Shown here: positions 53,373-62,007 of the stretch, in pieces | How positions within the stretch are numbered: the stretch's first letter is position 1 | Layout: each line of letters starts with the position of its first letter | Assembly: GCF_002078175.1 (NCBI RefSeq) | Contig: NZ_MWFK01000002.1 | Location: 1,426,001-1,490,000 of the forward strand | Reading direction: 5' to 3' | Length of the DNA stretch: 64,000 bases | From: Streptomyces sp. M41(2017) | GTDB taxonomy: Bacteria > Actinomycetota > Actinomycetes > Streptomycetales > Streptomycetaceae | Translations under genes and position numbers: made by a program | The notes under the pieces: generated by a model | The model's database searches: none | Seen by the model: the letters and a program-made list of their open reading frames with translations, nothing else | Told to the model about the DNA's origin: nothing

Positions 53373-53422
53373 GCCGCCCCCGGCCGGGGGGACGCGCGGG
53401 CGCCCACGGAGATCGGCCTCCA

Positions 53423-53451
53423 CCGGGACACCGGCCCGGCCGGTGTCCCGG
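53423..53451 (+). terminator. Terminator after bioBAD
   Basis: CCGGGACACCGG / CCGGTGTCCCGG, perfect 12-bp stem, loop CCCGG. Confidence 0.75.
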
Positions 53452-53549
53452 CGCGCGGGTGCGGTGGGAGCGGGCCGGCCGTCCGGCGCGTGCGGCGGAC
53501 CCCGCGGGGGGACAATCCCGGTAAGACCCGTCCTCCCGGGAGGTCCGTC

Positions 53550-54239
53550 ATGCCGTTCAAGCCGTTGCGTCCGGCCGGCTCCGGCAAGGTGACGGCTGAC
53601 GCCGTGCACCATCCGGTGTTCGCCCGTTCCTACGCTCGCCTCAGCGTCGGCGCCGAGACCCGGATGGGCATGGGCCGGATGCGGGACCGGCTGCTCGCCG
53701 GGCTGTCCGGCCGGGTCATCGAGATCGGCGCGGGCAACGGGCTGAACTTCGCGCACTATCCGGGGACCGTGTCGGAGGTCGTGGCCATCGAACCCGAGCG
53801 GCTGCTGCGCCAGTTGGCGGTGGAGGCGGCGCTGCGCTGCGAGGTGCCCGTCGATGTGGCGCCGGGTACGGCGGAGGCCCTGCCGGTGAAGAGCGAGGCG
53901 TACGACGCGGCGGTGCTGTCGCTGGTGCTGTGCAGCGTGCGGGACGTGCCGAGGACCCTCGCCGAGGTGCGGCGGGTGCTGCGCCCCGGCGGCACGGTGC
54001 GGTTCTTCGAGCACGGCAGCGGCGGCGGACCGGTGATGCGGTCGACGCAGCGGGGCCTGGACCGCACGGTGTGGCCCCGGCTGGCCGGCGGCTGCCACCT
54101 GTCCCGCGACACGGTCTCCGCACTGCGCGACGCCGGCTTCGAGCTGGGGCCGTACCGCAGGCTGTTCATGCCCGAGAAGGGGATGAGGCTGCCCACCTCG
54201 TACTGCGTCCTGGGCACCGCGTACCGGCCCATGGACTGA
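53550..54239 (+). CDS. Class I SAM-dependent methyltransferase
   Basis: 229-aa methyltransferase. Motif I is VIEIGAGNGLNFAHYP (about 57-72), the acidic residue binding the ribose is in VVAIEPE, and motif III is VRRVLRPGGTVRFFEHG. Overall it resembles the METTL7/thiol-methyltransferase type (Methyltransf_11). The substrate is unknown. GGGAGG precedes the ATG. Confidence 0.88.
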   Translation: MPFKPLRPAGSGKVTADAVHHPVFARSYARLSVGAETRMGMGRMRDRLLAGLSGRVIEIGAGNGLNFAHYPGTVSEVVAIEPERLLRQLAVEAALRCEVPVDVAPGTAEALPVKSEAYDAAVLSLVLCSVRDVPRTLAEVRRVLRPGGTVRFFEHGSGGGPVMRSTQRGLDRTVWPRLAGGCHLSRDTVSALRDAGFELGPYRRLFMPEKGMRLPTSYCVLGTAYRPMD

Positions 54240-54260
54240 GGGCCGGTGGGCGGTGCCCGA

Positions 54261-54668
54261 CTACAGGCTCCAGCGGCGCAACTCGTGCGCGATCTCGTGG
54301 ACGGTGGCGTCACCGCTCTTCACCAGGCGGGCCAGCTCCCGCACCTGTTCGGGCGAGGTGACGACCTTCAGGCCGCTGGCGACGAGATAGGCGTACGCGA
54401 CGGCCGAGGCGAACATCGCGTTGGAACGCTCGAGCGCCGGGACATGCAGCAGGAGCTGGAGGAGCGCGGCGGCGCGGGTGTGCGGACTGTCGTAGACGGG
54501 GATGCCGAAGATCTCCGCCTCGTGCCGGCTGACGGCGGCGACGAGGGCTCCCCAGTCGGTGACCTGGGGATCTCCGGGGGTTTTCTGTTCGGCGATCATG
54601 AGGAGCCAGGCAAGATCGACTCTGAGACTGCTCAAGGGATCAACGACGACCTTCGCGGGTGCCTTCAC
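54261..54668 (-). CDS. Fic/Doc-like toxin component with degenerate motif
   Basis: 135-aa helical protein overlapping the antitoxin gene by 29 bases. The central segment LLHVPALERSNAMFASAVAYAYLVASGLKV aligns with the Fic/Doc core HxFxxGNKRTAxxxxxxFLxxNGxxV: the His and Asn remain, but the Phe, Gly and Lys/Arg of the signature are changed. Related Streptomyces proteins are annotated as Fic-family toxin components. AMPylation or kinase activity is therefore doubtful. GTG 54668 is the most upstream start. Confidence 0.7.
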   Translation of the reverse strand: MKAPAKVVVDPLSSLRVDLAWLLMIAEQKTPGDPQVTDWGALVAAVSRHEAEIFGIPVYDSPHTRAAALLQLLLHVPALERSNAMFASAVAYAYLVASGLKVVTSPEQVRELARLVKSGDATVHEIAHELRRWSL

Positions 54669-54879
54669 GGTCCGAGCCGAACTCCTCGGCGAACACGGAC
54701 TCGTACTGCTTCATGAAATCGGCGGCGGCGTCCACGAACGTGTGGCCGACCTCCCCGGTGTCCTGCCGGACCAGCTCCTCGATGTAGCGGTTCACGCTCA
54801 TCCCCCGTTCCAGGGCTCGCTCACGGGCGGCTCGGGCCGTGCCCTCGTCCACCCGGACGTTCAGCTGAGTCTTCGCCAT
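54640..54879 (-). CDS. Ribbon-helix-helix antitoxin
   Basis: 79-aa protein: MAKTQLNVRVDEGTARAARERALERGMSVNRYIEELVR is a classic ribbon-helix-helix domain; the C-terminal acidic helix (VGHTFVDAAADFMKQYESVFAEEFG) would bind the toxin. It precedes and overlaps the toxin gene, as in type II systems. A 7-bp inverted repeat just upstream is the likely autoregulatory site. Confidence 0.88.
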   Translation of the reverse strand: MAKTQLNVRVDEGTARAARERALERGMSVNRYIEELVRQDTGEVGHTFVDAAADFMKQYESVFAEEFGSDREGTREGRR

Positions 54880-54887
54880 CCTTCGAA

Positions 54888-54907
54888 GCTAGCGCGGAAC
54901 CGCTAGC
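54888..54907. promoter_or_regulatory. Operator of the toxin-antitoxin pair
   Basis: GCTAGCG-CGGAAC-CGCTAGC, two perfect 7-bp arms, 9 bases upstream of the antitoxin start; each arm contains the palindrome GCTAGC. Confidence 0.65.
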
Positions 54908-55126
54908 ACCCGCAAGGGGGCCTCCCCCTCCAGCAGCCCGGGACGGCCGGCGTCGCCGCCACCGGCCGGGCGCACGCGGGTGGAGAGTGCCCCTTACATC
55001 CGTGCCCGGGGCGCGACCTGGGGCGGAGACCATCCGGCACTCAAGGGGGATACCGGGTGTGCCCTCCGTCACACTACGCTCGGGCGCGACGAGGGATTCG
55101 GGACGTCGAACACGGAGGAGGCGGCC

Positions 55127-56089
55127 TTGTCCACAGCTGCTGCGGAGCAGGCACCCGGCCGCGCGGAGGGAGACGGGATCGCCGCCCGAGCCCGCGGTCT
55201 GACGAAGGCGTACGGCTCGGGCGAGACCGCGGTGCTCGCCCTCGACTCGGTCGACGTGGACATCGCGCGGGGCCGGTTCACCGCCGTGATGGGCCCTTCG
55301 GGCTCCGGGAAGTCCACCCTCATGCACTGCCTGGCCGGGCTCGACACCGTCTCGGCCGGACAGGTCTGGCTGGGCGGCACGGAGATCACCGGGCTCAAGG
55401 ACCGTGAGCTGACACGGCTGCGCCGGGACCGGATCGGCTTCATGTTCCAGTCGTTCAACCTGATCCCGACGCTGAACGCGGCGGAGAACATCACGCTGCC
55501 CATGGACATCGCGGGCCAGAAGCCCGACCGGCAGTGGCTGGACCAGGTCATCGACACGCTGGGGCTGCGGGACCGGTTGAAGCACAGGCCCGCCCAGTTG
55601 TCCGGCGGCCAGCAGCAGCGCGTGGCCTGTGCTCGGGCGCTCGCCTCCCGGCCGGAGCTGATCTTCGCCGACGAGCCGACCGGCAACCTGGACTCCCGTG
55701 CCGGACTCGAGGTCCTCGGCTTCCTGCGCGAGGCCGTCGACGAACTGGGCCAGACCGTCGTCATGGTCACGCACGACCCGGGCGCGGCCGCCCACTCCGA
55801 CCTGGTGCTCTTCCTCGCGGACGGGCGGATCGTGGACGAGACGGAGCGGCCGACCGCCGAGGCGGTGCTGGAGCGGATGAAGCGCTTCGACACGGTCCGC
55901 GTGACCTACGACGGCCGCGAACCGGGGGGCACGGCGTCGGACGCCGGCGGGTCCGGCGGCATCCCGGCCCCGGGCGGGCCCGGTGGGACGCCCCGCGCCG
56001 GCGGCGCCACCGAGGGGTCTCCCCCGGCCGGCTCGGGCAGCGGCTCCGCCACGGCCGGCTCCGCCGACGTGTCCCTCGACAAGGACTGA
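55127..56089 (+). CDS. MacB/LolD-type ABC transporter ATP-binding protein
   Basis: 320-aa ATPase. Walker A GPSGSGKST (56-64), Q-loop MFQSFNLIP, signature LSGGQQQR, Walker B LIFADEPTGNLDSR and switch His in VMVTHDP. The C-terminal 60 residues after the ATPase core are Gly/Ser/Pro-rich and disordered, which is unusual. TTG 55127 has GGAGGAGG upstream. Partner of the FtsX-type permease 7 bases downstream. Confidence 0.92.
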   Translation: MSTAAAEQAPGRAEGDGIAARARGLTKAYGSGETAVLALDSVDVDIARGRFTAVMGPSGSGKSTLMHCLAGLDTVSAGQVWLGGTEITGLKDRELTRLRRDRIGFMFQSFNLIPTLNAAENITLPMDIAGQKPDRQWLDQVIDTLGLRDRLKHRPAQLSGGQQQRVACARALASRPELIFADEPTGNLDSRAGLEVLGFLREAVDELGQTVVMVTHDPGAAAHSDLVLFLADGRIVDETERPTAEAVLERMKRFDTVRVTYDGREPGGTASDAGGSGGIPAPGGPGGTPRAGGATEGSPPAGSGSGSATAGSADVSLDKD

Positions 56090-56096
56090 GGCGGCT

Positions 56097-58664
56097 GTGC
56101 TCAGAGCGACCCTGCGGAGCTTTCTCGCGCACAAGGGCCGGCTGCTCCTGTCGGCGCTCGCCATCGTGCTGTCCGTGGCGTTCGTCGCGGGCAGCCTCAT
56201 CTTCTCGGACACGGTGAGCCGCACGTTCGACCGGCTCTTCGCCTCCACCTCCGCGGATGTGACCGTGGAGCCGAGGAACGACCTGAACGCGCAGCTGCCG
56301 ACCGGCGCCACCGAGACCGTGCCGGCCTCGCTCGCGGACCGGATCGCGAAGGTCGAGGGCGTCGCCGCGGCCCGGGTCGACGCCTCGGTGGAGAACGCCC
56401 CCGTCGTGGACAGCGCGCACCGGTCCGTCGGCCCGACGACCGGTGCCCCCACCGTCGTCACGGACTGGCGGGTCACCGACCGCAGTCCGGTGAAGCTGAC
56501 CTCAGGGCACGCGCCCGAGGGCGACGGCGAGGCGCTGCTCGACGCGGACACCGCCGACAAGAAGCACCTCGGCATCGGGGACACGCTCACCGTGCAGGCG
56601 CAGCCCGGGTCGTTCGAGGTGCGGATCGTCGGGATCGCGACCTTCACCACCACGAACCCCGGTGCCGCACTGGTCTACCTCGACACCGCGACCGCGCAGA
56701 CGAAGCTCCTCGGATCCACCGGCGTCGCCACGAGCATCTCCGTGGACGCGACGAAGGGCGTCGGCGACGCGACGGTCAAGCAGCGGATCGCCGCCGAGCT
56801 GGGCGCCGGCAGGTACGACGTGAAGACGGCCGACGAACAGGCCGAGTCGTCGGCCGAACAGCTCGGCGGTTTCCTGGACATCATCAAGTACGTGATGCTC
56901 GGCTTCGCCGGGATCGCCGTGCTCGTCGGCATCTTCCTGATCGTCAACACGTTCTCCATGCTGATCGCCCAACGCACCCGCGAACTCGGCCTGTTGAGGG
57001 CTCTCGGCGCGGACCGCCGCCAGGTGCGCCGGTCGGTGCTCACCGAGGCGCTGCTCCTCGGCCTGGTCGGTTCCACCCTCGGCCTCGCCGCGGGGATCGG
57101 GCTCGCGGTCGGTCTGATCAAGCTGATGACCGCGTTCGGCATGAACCTGAAGTCCACGGAGATGGTGATCGGCTGGCCGACGCCGGTGGCGGCGTACGTC
57201 GTCGGGGTGGGCGTCACGTTCGTCGCCGCGTATCTGCCGGCCCGGCGCGCGGCGACCGTCTCGCCGATGGCGGCCCTCGCCGACGCCGAAGTCGCCGGGG
57301 TCGGGAAGCCGTTGCGGACGCGGGCCGTCGTGGGCCTGGTCGTCGGGGCGGCCGGAGCGGCGGCGCTCGCCGGATGCGCGGCCGCGTCGAAGACGTCGAC
57401 GTCCGCCTCACTGCTGGGACTCGGTGTCGTCCTGACGCTGATCGCCACGGTGATCGCCGGGCCGCTGCTGGTCCGGCCGGTGATCCGGGTCCTCGGAGGC
57501 GCCTTCCCGGCGCTCTTCGGCTCGGTCGGCCGGATGAGCCAGCGCAACGCCCTGCGCAATCCGCGCCGCACCGGCGCCACCGCCGCCGCGCTCATGGTGG
57601 GGCTCGCCCTGGTCGGCGGGATGTCGGTGGCCAGCGCCTCCATGAGCAAGTCCTTCGACAGCCAGATCGACAAGACGCTCGGCTCCGACTTCGTGCTGCA
57701 GAACGACAACTTCGTCCCGTTCTCCAAGGAGTTGACGGACAAGGTGCGCGCCACCGAGGGCGTGGGGCTCGTCGTCCGGCAGCGGTTCACGCCGATCGCG
57801 GTCCGGTTGCCGGACGGCAGGCGCGTCGAGACGTCCGCGGCGGCCTACGACCGGCGGCTCGACGACGTCGCCCACATCACGTACGCGCGGGGCGACACCG
57901 CGGCGGCGCTCGCGGACGGACGCATCGCCATGGACGCGACGTTCGCCGAGGACCACGGCGTCCGGGTGGGCAGCACGATTCCCGTCGAGTTCCCGGCCGG
58001 CCGCAGGGCCGACCTGACGGTGGGCGCGCTCACCGACCAGGCGGGCAGCGGCGGGTTCGGGATGCAGGGCGGGCTCGTCATCGGCTTCGGCACGGTCGAG
58101 AAGTACGTGCCCGGCGGGCAGGACTCCGCGCTGTACGTGAACGCGGGCCCGGGCACCGACGCGGACCGGTTGCGCCCACGTCTGGAGAAGACCCTCGATC
58201 CGTATCCCCAGGTTCAGGTCCGCGACCAGGCCGATTACAAGAAGCTGGTGCACGACCAGATCGCCGTGCTGCTCTACCTCGTGTACGCGCTGCTCGGGCT
58301 CGCCATCGTCATCGCGGTGCTCGGTGTCGTGAATACCCTCGCCCTGTCGGTGGTCGAGCGGACCCGCGAGATCGGGCTGCTGCGGGCCATCGGGCTCGGC
58401 CGCCGTCAGCTGCGCCGGATGATCCGGCTGGAGTCGGTGGTCATCGCCGTGTTCGGGGCCGTGCTCGGTCTGGCGCTGGGGCTCGTCTGGGGCGTGTGCG
58501 TCCAGCGGGTGCTCGCTCTCCAGGGGATGGAGGAGCTGGCCGTCCCCTGGACGACGATCGTGGCGGTCGTGGTCGGCTCGGCGCTCGTCGGCGTCGTCGC
58601 CGCACTGCTCCCGGCGCTGCGGGCGTCGCGGATGAACGTCCTCGCGGCGATCGCGCACGAGTGA
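56097..58664 (+). CDS. FtsX-family ABC transporter permease
   Basis: 855-aa membrane protein with the double FtsX layout: an N-terminal helix (LLLSALAIVLSVAFVAGSLIF), an extracytoplasmic MacB-PCD-like domain (about 45-245), a first three-helix FtsX block (about 255-410), two linking helices (about 415-475), a second extracytoplasmic domain, and a final FtsX block (about 720-850, TREIGLLRAIGLGRRQLRRMI). It probably exports or extracts a lipid, peptide or lipoprotein; the substrate is unknown. Confidence 0.92.
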   Translation: MLRATLRSFLAHKGRLLLSALAIVLSVAFVAGSLIFSDTVSRTFDRLFASTSADVTVEPRNDLNAQLPTGATETVPASLADRIAKVEGVAAARVDASVENAPVVDSAHRSVGPTTGAPTVVTDWRVTDRSPVKLTSGHAPEGDGEALLDADTADKKHLGIGDTLTVQAQPGSFEVRIVGIATFTTTNPGAALVYLDTATAQTKLLGSTGVATSISVDATKGVGDATVKQRIAAELGAGRYDVKTADEQAESSAEQLGGFLDIIKYVMLGFAGIAVLVGIFLIVNTFSMLIAQRTRELGLLRALGADRRQVRRSVLTEALLLGLVGSTLGLAAGIGLAVGLIKLMTAFGMNLKSTEMVIGWPTPVAAYVVGVGVTFVAAYLPARRAATVSPMAALADAEVAGVGKPLRTRAVVGLVVGAAGAAALAGCAAASKTSTSASLLGLGVVLTLIATVIAGPLLVRPVIRVLGGAFPALFGSVGRMSQRNALRNPRRTGATAAALMVGLALVGGMSVASASMSKSFDSQIDKTLGSDFVLQNDNFVPFSKELTDKVRATEGVGLVVRQRFTPIAVRLPDGRRVETSAAAYDRRLDDVAHITYARGDTAAALADGRIAMDATFAEDHGVRVGSTIPVEFPAGRRADLTVGALTDQAGSGGFGMQGGLVIGFGTVEKYVPGGQDSALYVNAGPGTDADRLRPRLEKTLDPYPQVQVRDQADYKKLVHDQIAVLLYLVYALLGLAIVIAVLGVVNTLALSVVERTREIGLLRAIGLGRRQLRRMIRLESVVIAVFGAVLGLALGLVWGVCVQRVLALQGMEELAVPWTTIVAVVVGSALVGVVAALLPALRASRMNVLAAIAHE

Positions 58665-58770
58665 CCGGCGCGCCGGCGGCCGACCGGGTCTCCTCGCGCA
58701 CCGGTGGCCGACGGCCGTCCGGATGGTGGAATCCGGTGCCACGGCACGGCCCGCGTGATGGGATCGGCCC

Positions 58771-59196
58771 ATGACCGACCTGCGGATACGGGCCGCCGCG
58801 CCCGAGGATCTGGACACGGTGCTCGCCTTCTGGAAGACGGCCGCCGAGGGCACGAGCATAAGTGACGACCGCGACGGCGTGGAGCGGCTGCTCGCCCGGG
58901 ACCCCGGGGCCCTGCTCCTCGCGGAACGGGACGGGGAACTGGCCGGCACGGTGATCGCCGGCTTCGACGGCTGGCGCTGCCATCTGTACCGGCTGGCGGT
59001 GCGTCCGGACCGACGACGGCTCGGCATCGGCTCGGCGCTGCTCGCCGCCGCGGAGGAACGTTTCGTACGGCTCGGCGGGCGGCGCGGGGACGCGATGGTG
59101 CTGCGGCGGAACGAGTCGGCCCACCACGCCTGGCGCGCGGCCGGGTACGCGCCCGAGGAACACTGGCGGCGCTGGGTGAAGCCGCTCGGCGCGTAG
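58771..59196 (+). CDS. GNAT-family N-acetyltransferase
   Basis: 141-aa acetyltransferase. The acetyl-CoA site is LYRLAVRPDRRRLGIGSALLAAAEE (R/QxxGxG/A: RRLGIG, about 85-90). The segment AHHAWRAAGYAPEEHWRRWVK is typical of small-molecule GNATs. There is no Shine-Dalgarno; GATGGGAT just upstream suggests a leaderless start. The substrate is unknown. Confidence 0.87.
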   Translation: MTDLRIRAAAPEDLDTVLAFWKTAAEGTSISDDRDGVERLLARDPGALLLAERDGELAGTVIAGFDGWRCHLYRLAVRPDRRRLGIGSALLAAAEERFVRLGGRRGDAMVLRRNESAHHAWRAAGYAPEEHWRRWVKPLGA

Positions 59197-59263
59197 CGGG
59201 TGTCGTCCGGACCGGTCGGGGGAACCGGACTGGTCCCAGCGACACTCCCCTGGTTCCTTGTCA

Positions 59264-59393
59264 GGTACGGGGGCCACCGAGGAGAACGCTTTGCCCTTCC
59301 TTTACCCTTGGTGGACACTCCGTCCTCCTACGAAAGGTGTGAGCGTCCGCCCATGGGCGAACCTCCCAGTACCCGGCGCCGTGCTCGTCACGG
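59264..59393 (+). promoter_or_regulatory. Multi-helix structured leader before CNNM genes, candidate metal riboswitch
   Basis: P1 GGTAC+GGG (59264-59272) pairs with CCC+GTACC (59365-59373), one G-A mismatch. Inside are P2 CCACCGAGG (59274-59282)/CCTTGGTGG (59306-59314), directly abutting P3 ACACT (59315-59319)/GGTGT (59336-59340), and P4 CGCC/GGCG around CATG (59348-59359). Just after P1 is hairpin CCGTG/CACGG (59379-59393), a possible expression platform. The downstream genes are CorC/CNNM metal transporters, which are riboswitch targets (M-box) elsewhere, but the M-box core sequence is not clearly present. Confidence 0.5.
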
Positions 59394-59453
59394 TGGCCGC
59401 GGACATCGCGCGATCCCCCCGACCCTGGCCGATCATGGGACGGAGGTGACCCG

Positions 59454-60779
59454 ATGACCGAAGTTCTCCTGCTGCTGGTGGCCGTTCTGCTCTCGCTGGC
59501 CTGCGGCGCCTTCGTGGCGGCGGAGTTCTCGCTGACCACGGTCGAGCGCAGCGAACTCGAACGTGCCGTGGAGCGCGGCGAGCGGGGCGCCTCGGGCGCC
59601 CTCAAGGCCGTACGCAACCTCACCTTCCAGCTGTCCGGCGCCCAGCTCGGCATCACCGTGACCAACCTGGTCGTCGGCATGCTCTCCGAATCCTCGATCG
59701 CCAAGCTGATCGCCGGCCCCCTGGAGTCGATCGGCGTTCCGGCCTCCGCGTCGCGTTCGGTGGCCCTGGTCATCGGTACGGCGCTCTCGACCGTCTTCCT
59801 GATGGTCGTGGGCGAGCTGGTGCCGAAGAACTGGGCGATCTCCACGCCGCTGGCCGTGGCCAAGCGCGTGGCGACGCCGCAGCGCTGGTTCAGCGCGGCC
59901 TTCCGTCCGTTCATCGCGCACCTGAACAACACGGCCAACCACGTCGTACGGCGTTTCGGCCTCGAACCCGCCGAGGAGCTGGCCTCCGCACGCGGGCCGC
60001 AGGAGCTGGTGGCGCTCGCCCGGCACTCCGCGAAGGAGGGAGCGCTGGAGGCGGACACCGCCGAGCTGTTCGTGCGCACCCTGAACCTCGCCGACCTGAC
60101 CGCGGAGAACGTGATGACGCCGCGCGTCCAGGTCATCGCCCTGGACATGCAGGCGACCTGCGAGGACGTGGCGAACGCGACCCGGGCGACCGGCCTGTCC
60201 CGCTTCCCCGTCTACCAGGACAGCCTCGACGAGGTCGTCGGTGTGGCCCACATCAAGGACGTCCTGACGGTGCCCGCCGAGGAGCGGATCCAGACACCCG
60301 TCGCCCGGATCATGCGGGAGACGCTGCTCGTGCCGGAGTCGCTGACCGTCGACCGCCTGCTGGACCGGCTGGCCGGCAAGCGCACGATGGCCGTGGTCAT
60401 CGACGAGTACGGCGGTACCGCCGGTGTCGCCACGCTGGAGGACATCGTCGAGGAGGTCGTCGGCGAGGTCCGTGACGAGCACGATCCGCACGAGACGCCG
60501 GACATCGCGCCGGTCGGCACGGACGACTCCGGCCGGACGCTGTACTCGGCCGACGGGTCCGCCCGTACGGACCAGCTCGCCCGGGTGGGACTGCGGGTGC
60601 CCGACGGCCCGTACGAGACCCTGGCCGGTTTCGTCGCGGCCGAGCTGGGCCGCATCCCCGCCGAGGGGGACGCCGTCGAGGCCACCGGCTGGCGGCTCGA
60701 CGTGGTGGACGCCTCGGGACGACGGGCCGCCCGCGTGCTGCTGCACGCGCCGCACGACGCCGAGGAGGCCACGCGATGA
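59454..60779 (+). CDS. CNNM/CorC-family transporter (hemolysin-like), first copy
   Basis: 441-aa membrane protein. The DUF21/CNNM domain (1-200) has three to four helices and the NLVVGMLSESS, VVGELVPKNWAI signatures; the CBS pair (about 215-340) includes NVMTPRVQVIALD, FPVYQDSLDEVVGVAHIKDVL and MAVVIDEYGGTAGVATLEDIVEEVVGE; the CorC_HlyC domain is about 355-435. Role: probably Mg2+/Co2+ efflux or homeostasis. Preceded by a structured leader; coupled to the second copy by ATGA. Confidence 0.92.
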   Translation: MTEVLLLLVAVLLSLACGAFVAAEFSLTTVERSELERAVERGERGASGALKAVRNLTFQLSGAQLGITVTNLVVGMLSESSIAKLIAGPLESIGVPASASRSVALVIGTALSTVFLMVVGELVPKNWAISTPLAVAKRVATPQRWFSAAFRPFIAHLNNTANHVVRRFGLEPAEELASARGPQELVALARHSAKEGALEADTAELFVRTLNLADLTAENVMTPRVQVIALDMQATCEDVANATRATGLSRFPVYQDSLDEVVGVAHIKDVLTVPAEERIQTPVARIMRETLLVPESLTVDRLLDRLAGKRTMAVVIDEYGGTAGVATLEDIVEEVVGEVRDEHDPHETPDIAPVGTDDSGRTLYSADGSARTDQLARVGLRVPDGPYETLAGFVAAELGRIPAEGDAVEATGWRLDVVDASGRRAARVLLHAPHDAEEATR

Positions 60780-61789
60780 CCGCCGTACAACTGCTGATCG
60801 GGCTCGCGACGCTCGTCGTGAACGGCTTCTTCGTGGGCGGCGAGTTCGCGCTGATCTCGGTGCGCCGCAGTCAGATCGAGCCGCACGCGGAGCAGGGAGA
60901 CCGACGCGCCCGCAGCGTGCTGTGGGGTCTCGAACACGTCTCCGCGCTCCTCGCCACGGCCCAGCTGGGGATCACGCTGTGCACCCTGGTGCTCGGCATC
61001 GTGGCCGAACCCGCGATCGCGCATCTGCTGGAGCCGGTGTTCCACGCGGTGGGCGTGCCCTCCGGCGCGGGCCACGCCGTCTCCTTCGTCATCGCGCTCA
61101 GCCTGGCGACGTATCTGCACATGCTGCTCGGTGAGATGGTGCCGAAGAACGTGGCGCTCGCCGAACCGGTGCGGACGGCGCTGCTGCTCGGGCCGCCGCT
61201 GGTCGCCCTCTCGCGTGCCCTGCGCCCGGTGATCTTCACCGTCAACGCCTTCGCGAACGGACTGCTGAAGCTGTTGCGGGTGGAGACCAAGGACGAGGTC
61301 GTGGCGACCTTCTCGGACGACGAGCTGGCCCGCCTCGTGAAGGACTCCGGCGCCGCCGGGCTCATCGACGACCGGGCCCAGGAGCGCCTGCACGACGCCC
61401 TGGAGCTGGGCCGTCGGCCCGTGCACGACGTCGTGCTCCCGGTGGAACGGGTCGTCTACGCGCATGCGGGCGTCACGCCCGAGGAGCTGGAGCGGCTGTC
61501 CGCCGAATCGGGCTTCTCCCGTTTCCCGGTCGTCGACGACGGCCGTCGCATCCTCGGGTATCTGCACGTCAAGGACGCGCTGGACGCCACCCCGCGCGAC
61601 GTACCGTTCCGGGTGGAGGACATGCGGCTCATCGCGCGGGTGCGGGAGAGCACTCCCCTGGACGACGTCCTGACGGCCATGCGCCGCAGCCGGACGCACC
61701 TCGCGGCGGTGATGGGCAGCGACGGACGCCTCGCCGGCCTGGTGACCATGGAGGACGTCCTGCGGGAGCTGTTCGGACAGCCGGTCTAG
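60776..61789 (+). CDS. CNNM/CorC-family transporter, second copy lacking CorC domain
   Basis: 337-aa paralogue of the preceding gene: CNNM membrane domain (GEFALISVRRSQIEPHAEQGD, LGEMVPKNVALAEP) and CBS pair (VHDVVLPVERVVYAHAG, RFPVVDDGRRILGYLHVKDAL, AAVMGSDGRLAGLVTMEDVLRELFG), ending without the C-terminal CorC_HlyC domain present in the first copy. The two probably form a heteromeric complex. A tandem repeat begins exactly at its stop codon. Confidence 0.92.
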   Translation: MTAVQLLIGLATLVVNGFFVGGEFALISVRRSQIEPHAEQGDRRARSVLWGLEHVSALLATAQLGITLCTLVLGIVAEPAIAHLLEPVFHAVGVPSGAGHAVSFVIALSLATYLHMLLGEMVPKNVALAEPVRTALLLGPPLVALSRALRPVIFTVNAFANGLLKLLRVETKDEVVATFSDDELARLVKDSGAAGLIDDRAQERLHDALELGRRPVHDVVLPVERVVYAHAGVTPEELERLSAESGFSRFPVVDDGRRILGYLHVKDALDATPRDVPFRVEDMRLIARVRESTPLDDVLTAMRRSRTHLAAVMGSDGRLAGLVTMEDVLRELFGQPV

Positions 61790-61865
61790 GAGTCGCTTCC
61801 GGCCCGGGAGTCACGCTTCCGGCCCGGGAGTCACGCTTCCGGCCCGGGAGTCGCGCTTCCGGTCC
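61789..61865. repeat. 20-bp tandem repeat, about four copies
   Basis: Unit GGGAGTCACGCTTCCGGCCC: an 18-base first copy fused to the stop codon of the preceding gene, two identical copies (61806-61845) and a fourth with two changes (61846-61865). Each unit contains CCGGCCCGGG at its junction and could form small hairpins; it may act in transcript termination. Confidence 0.9.
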
Positions 61866-62007
61866 CGGAGCGGAGGCCTGTGCCCGGTGGACGGTCGTCG
61901 TCCGCCGGGCACCGGCGTGTACGGCGGGCCGGCCCGGGCGAACGGCTCCCGCGGCGGTGGACCCGACCGACCGCTGAGTATGTGTTCGGGTTACCATCTT
62001 TCCCGCC

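Noticed and set aside
59264..59393. Firm call of an M-box Mg2+ riboswitch
   Set aside because: The conserved GTTAGGTGAGGCTCC core is not present; only the gene context and a vague resemblance support it.
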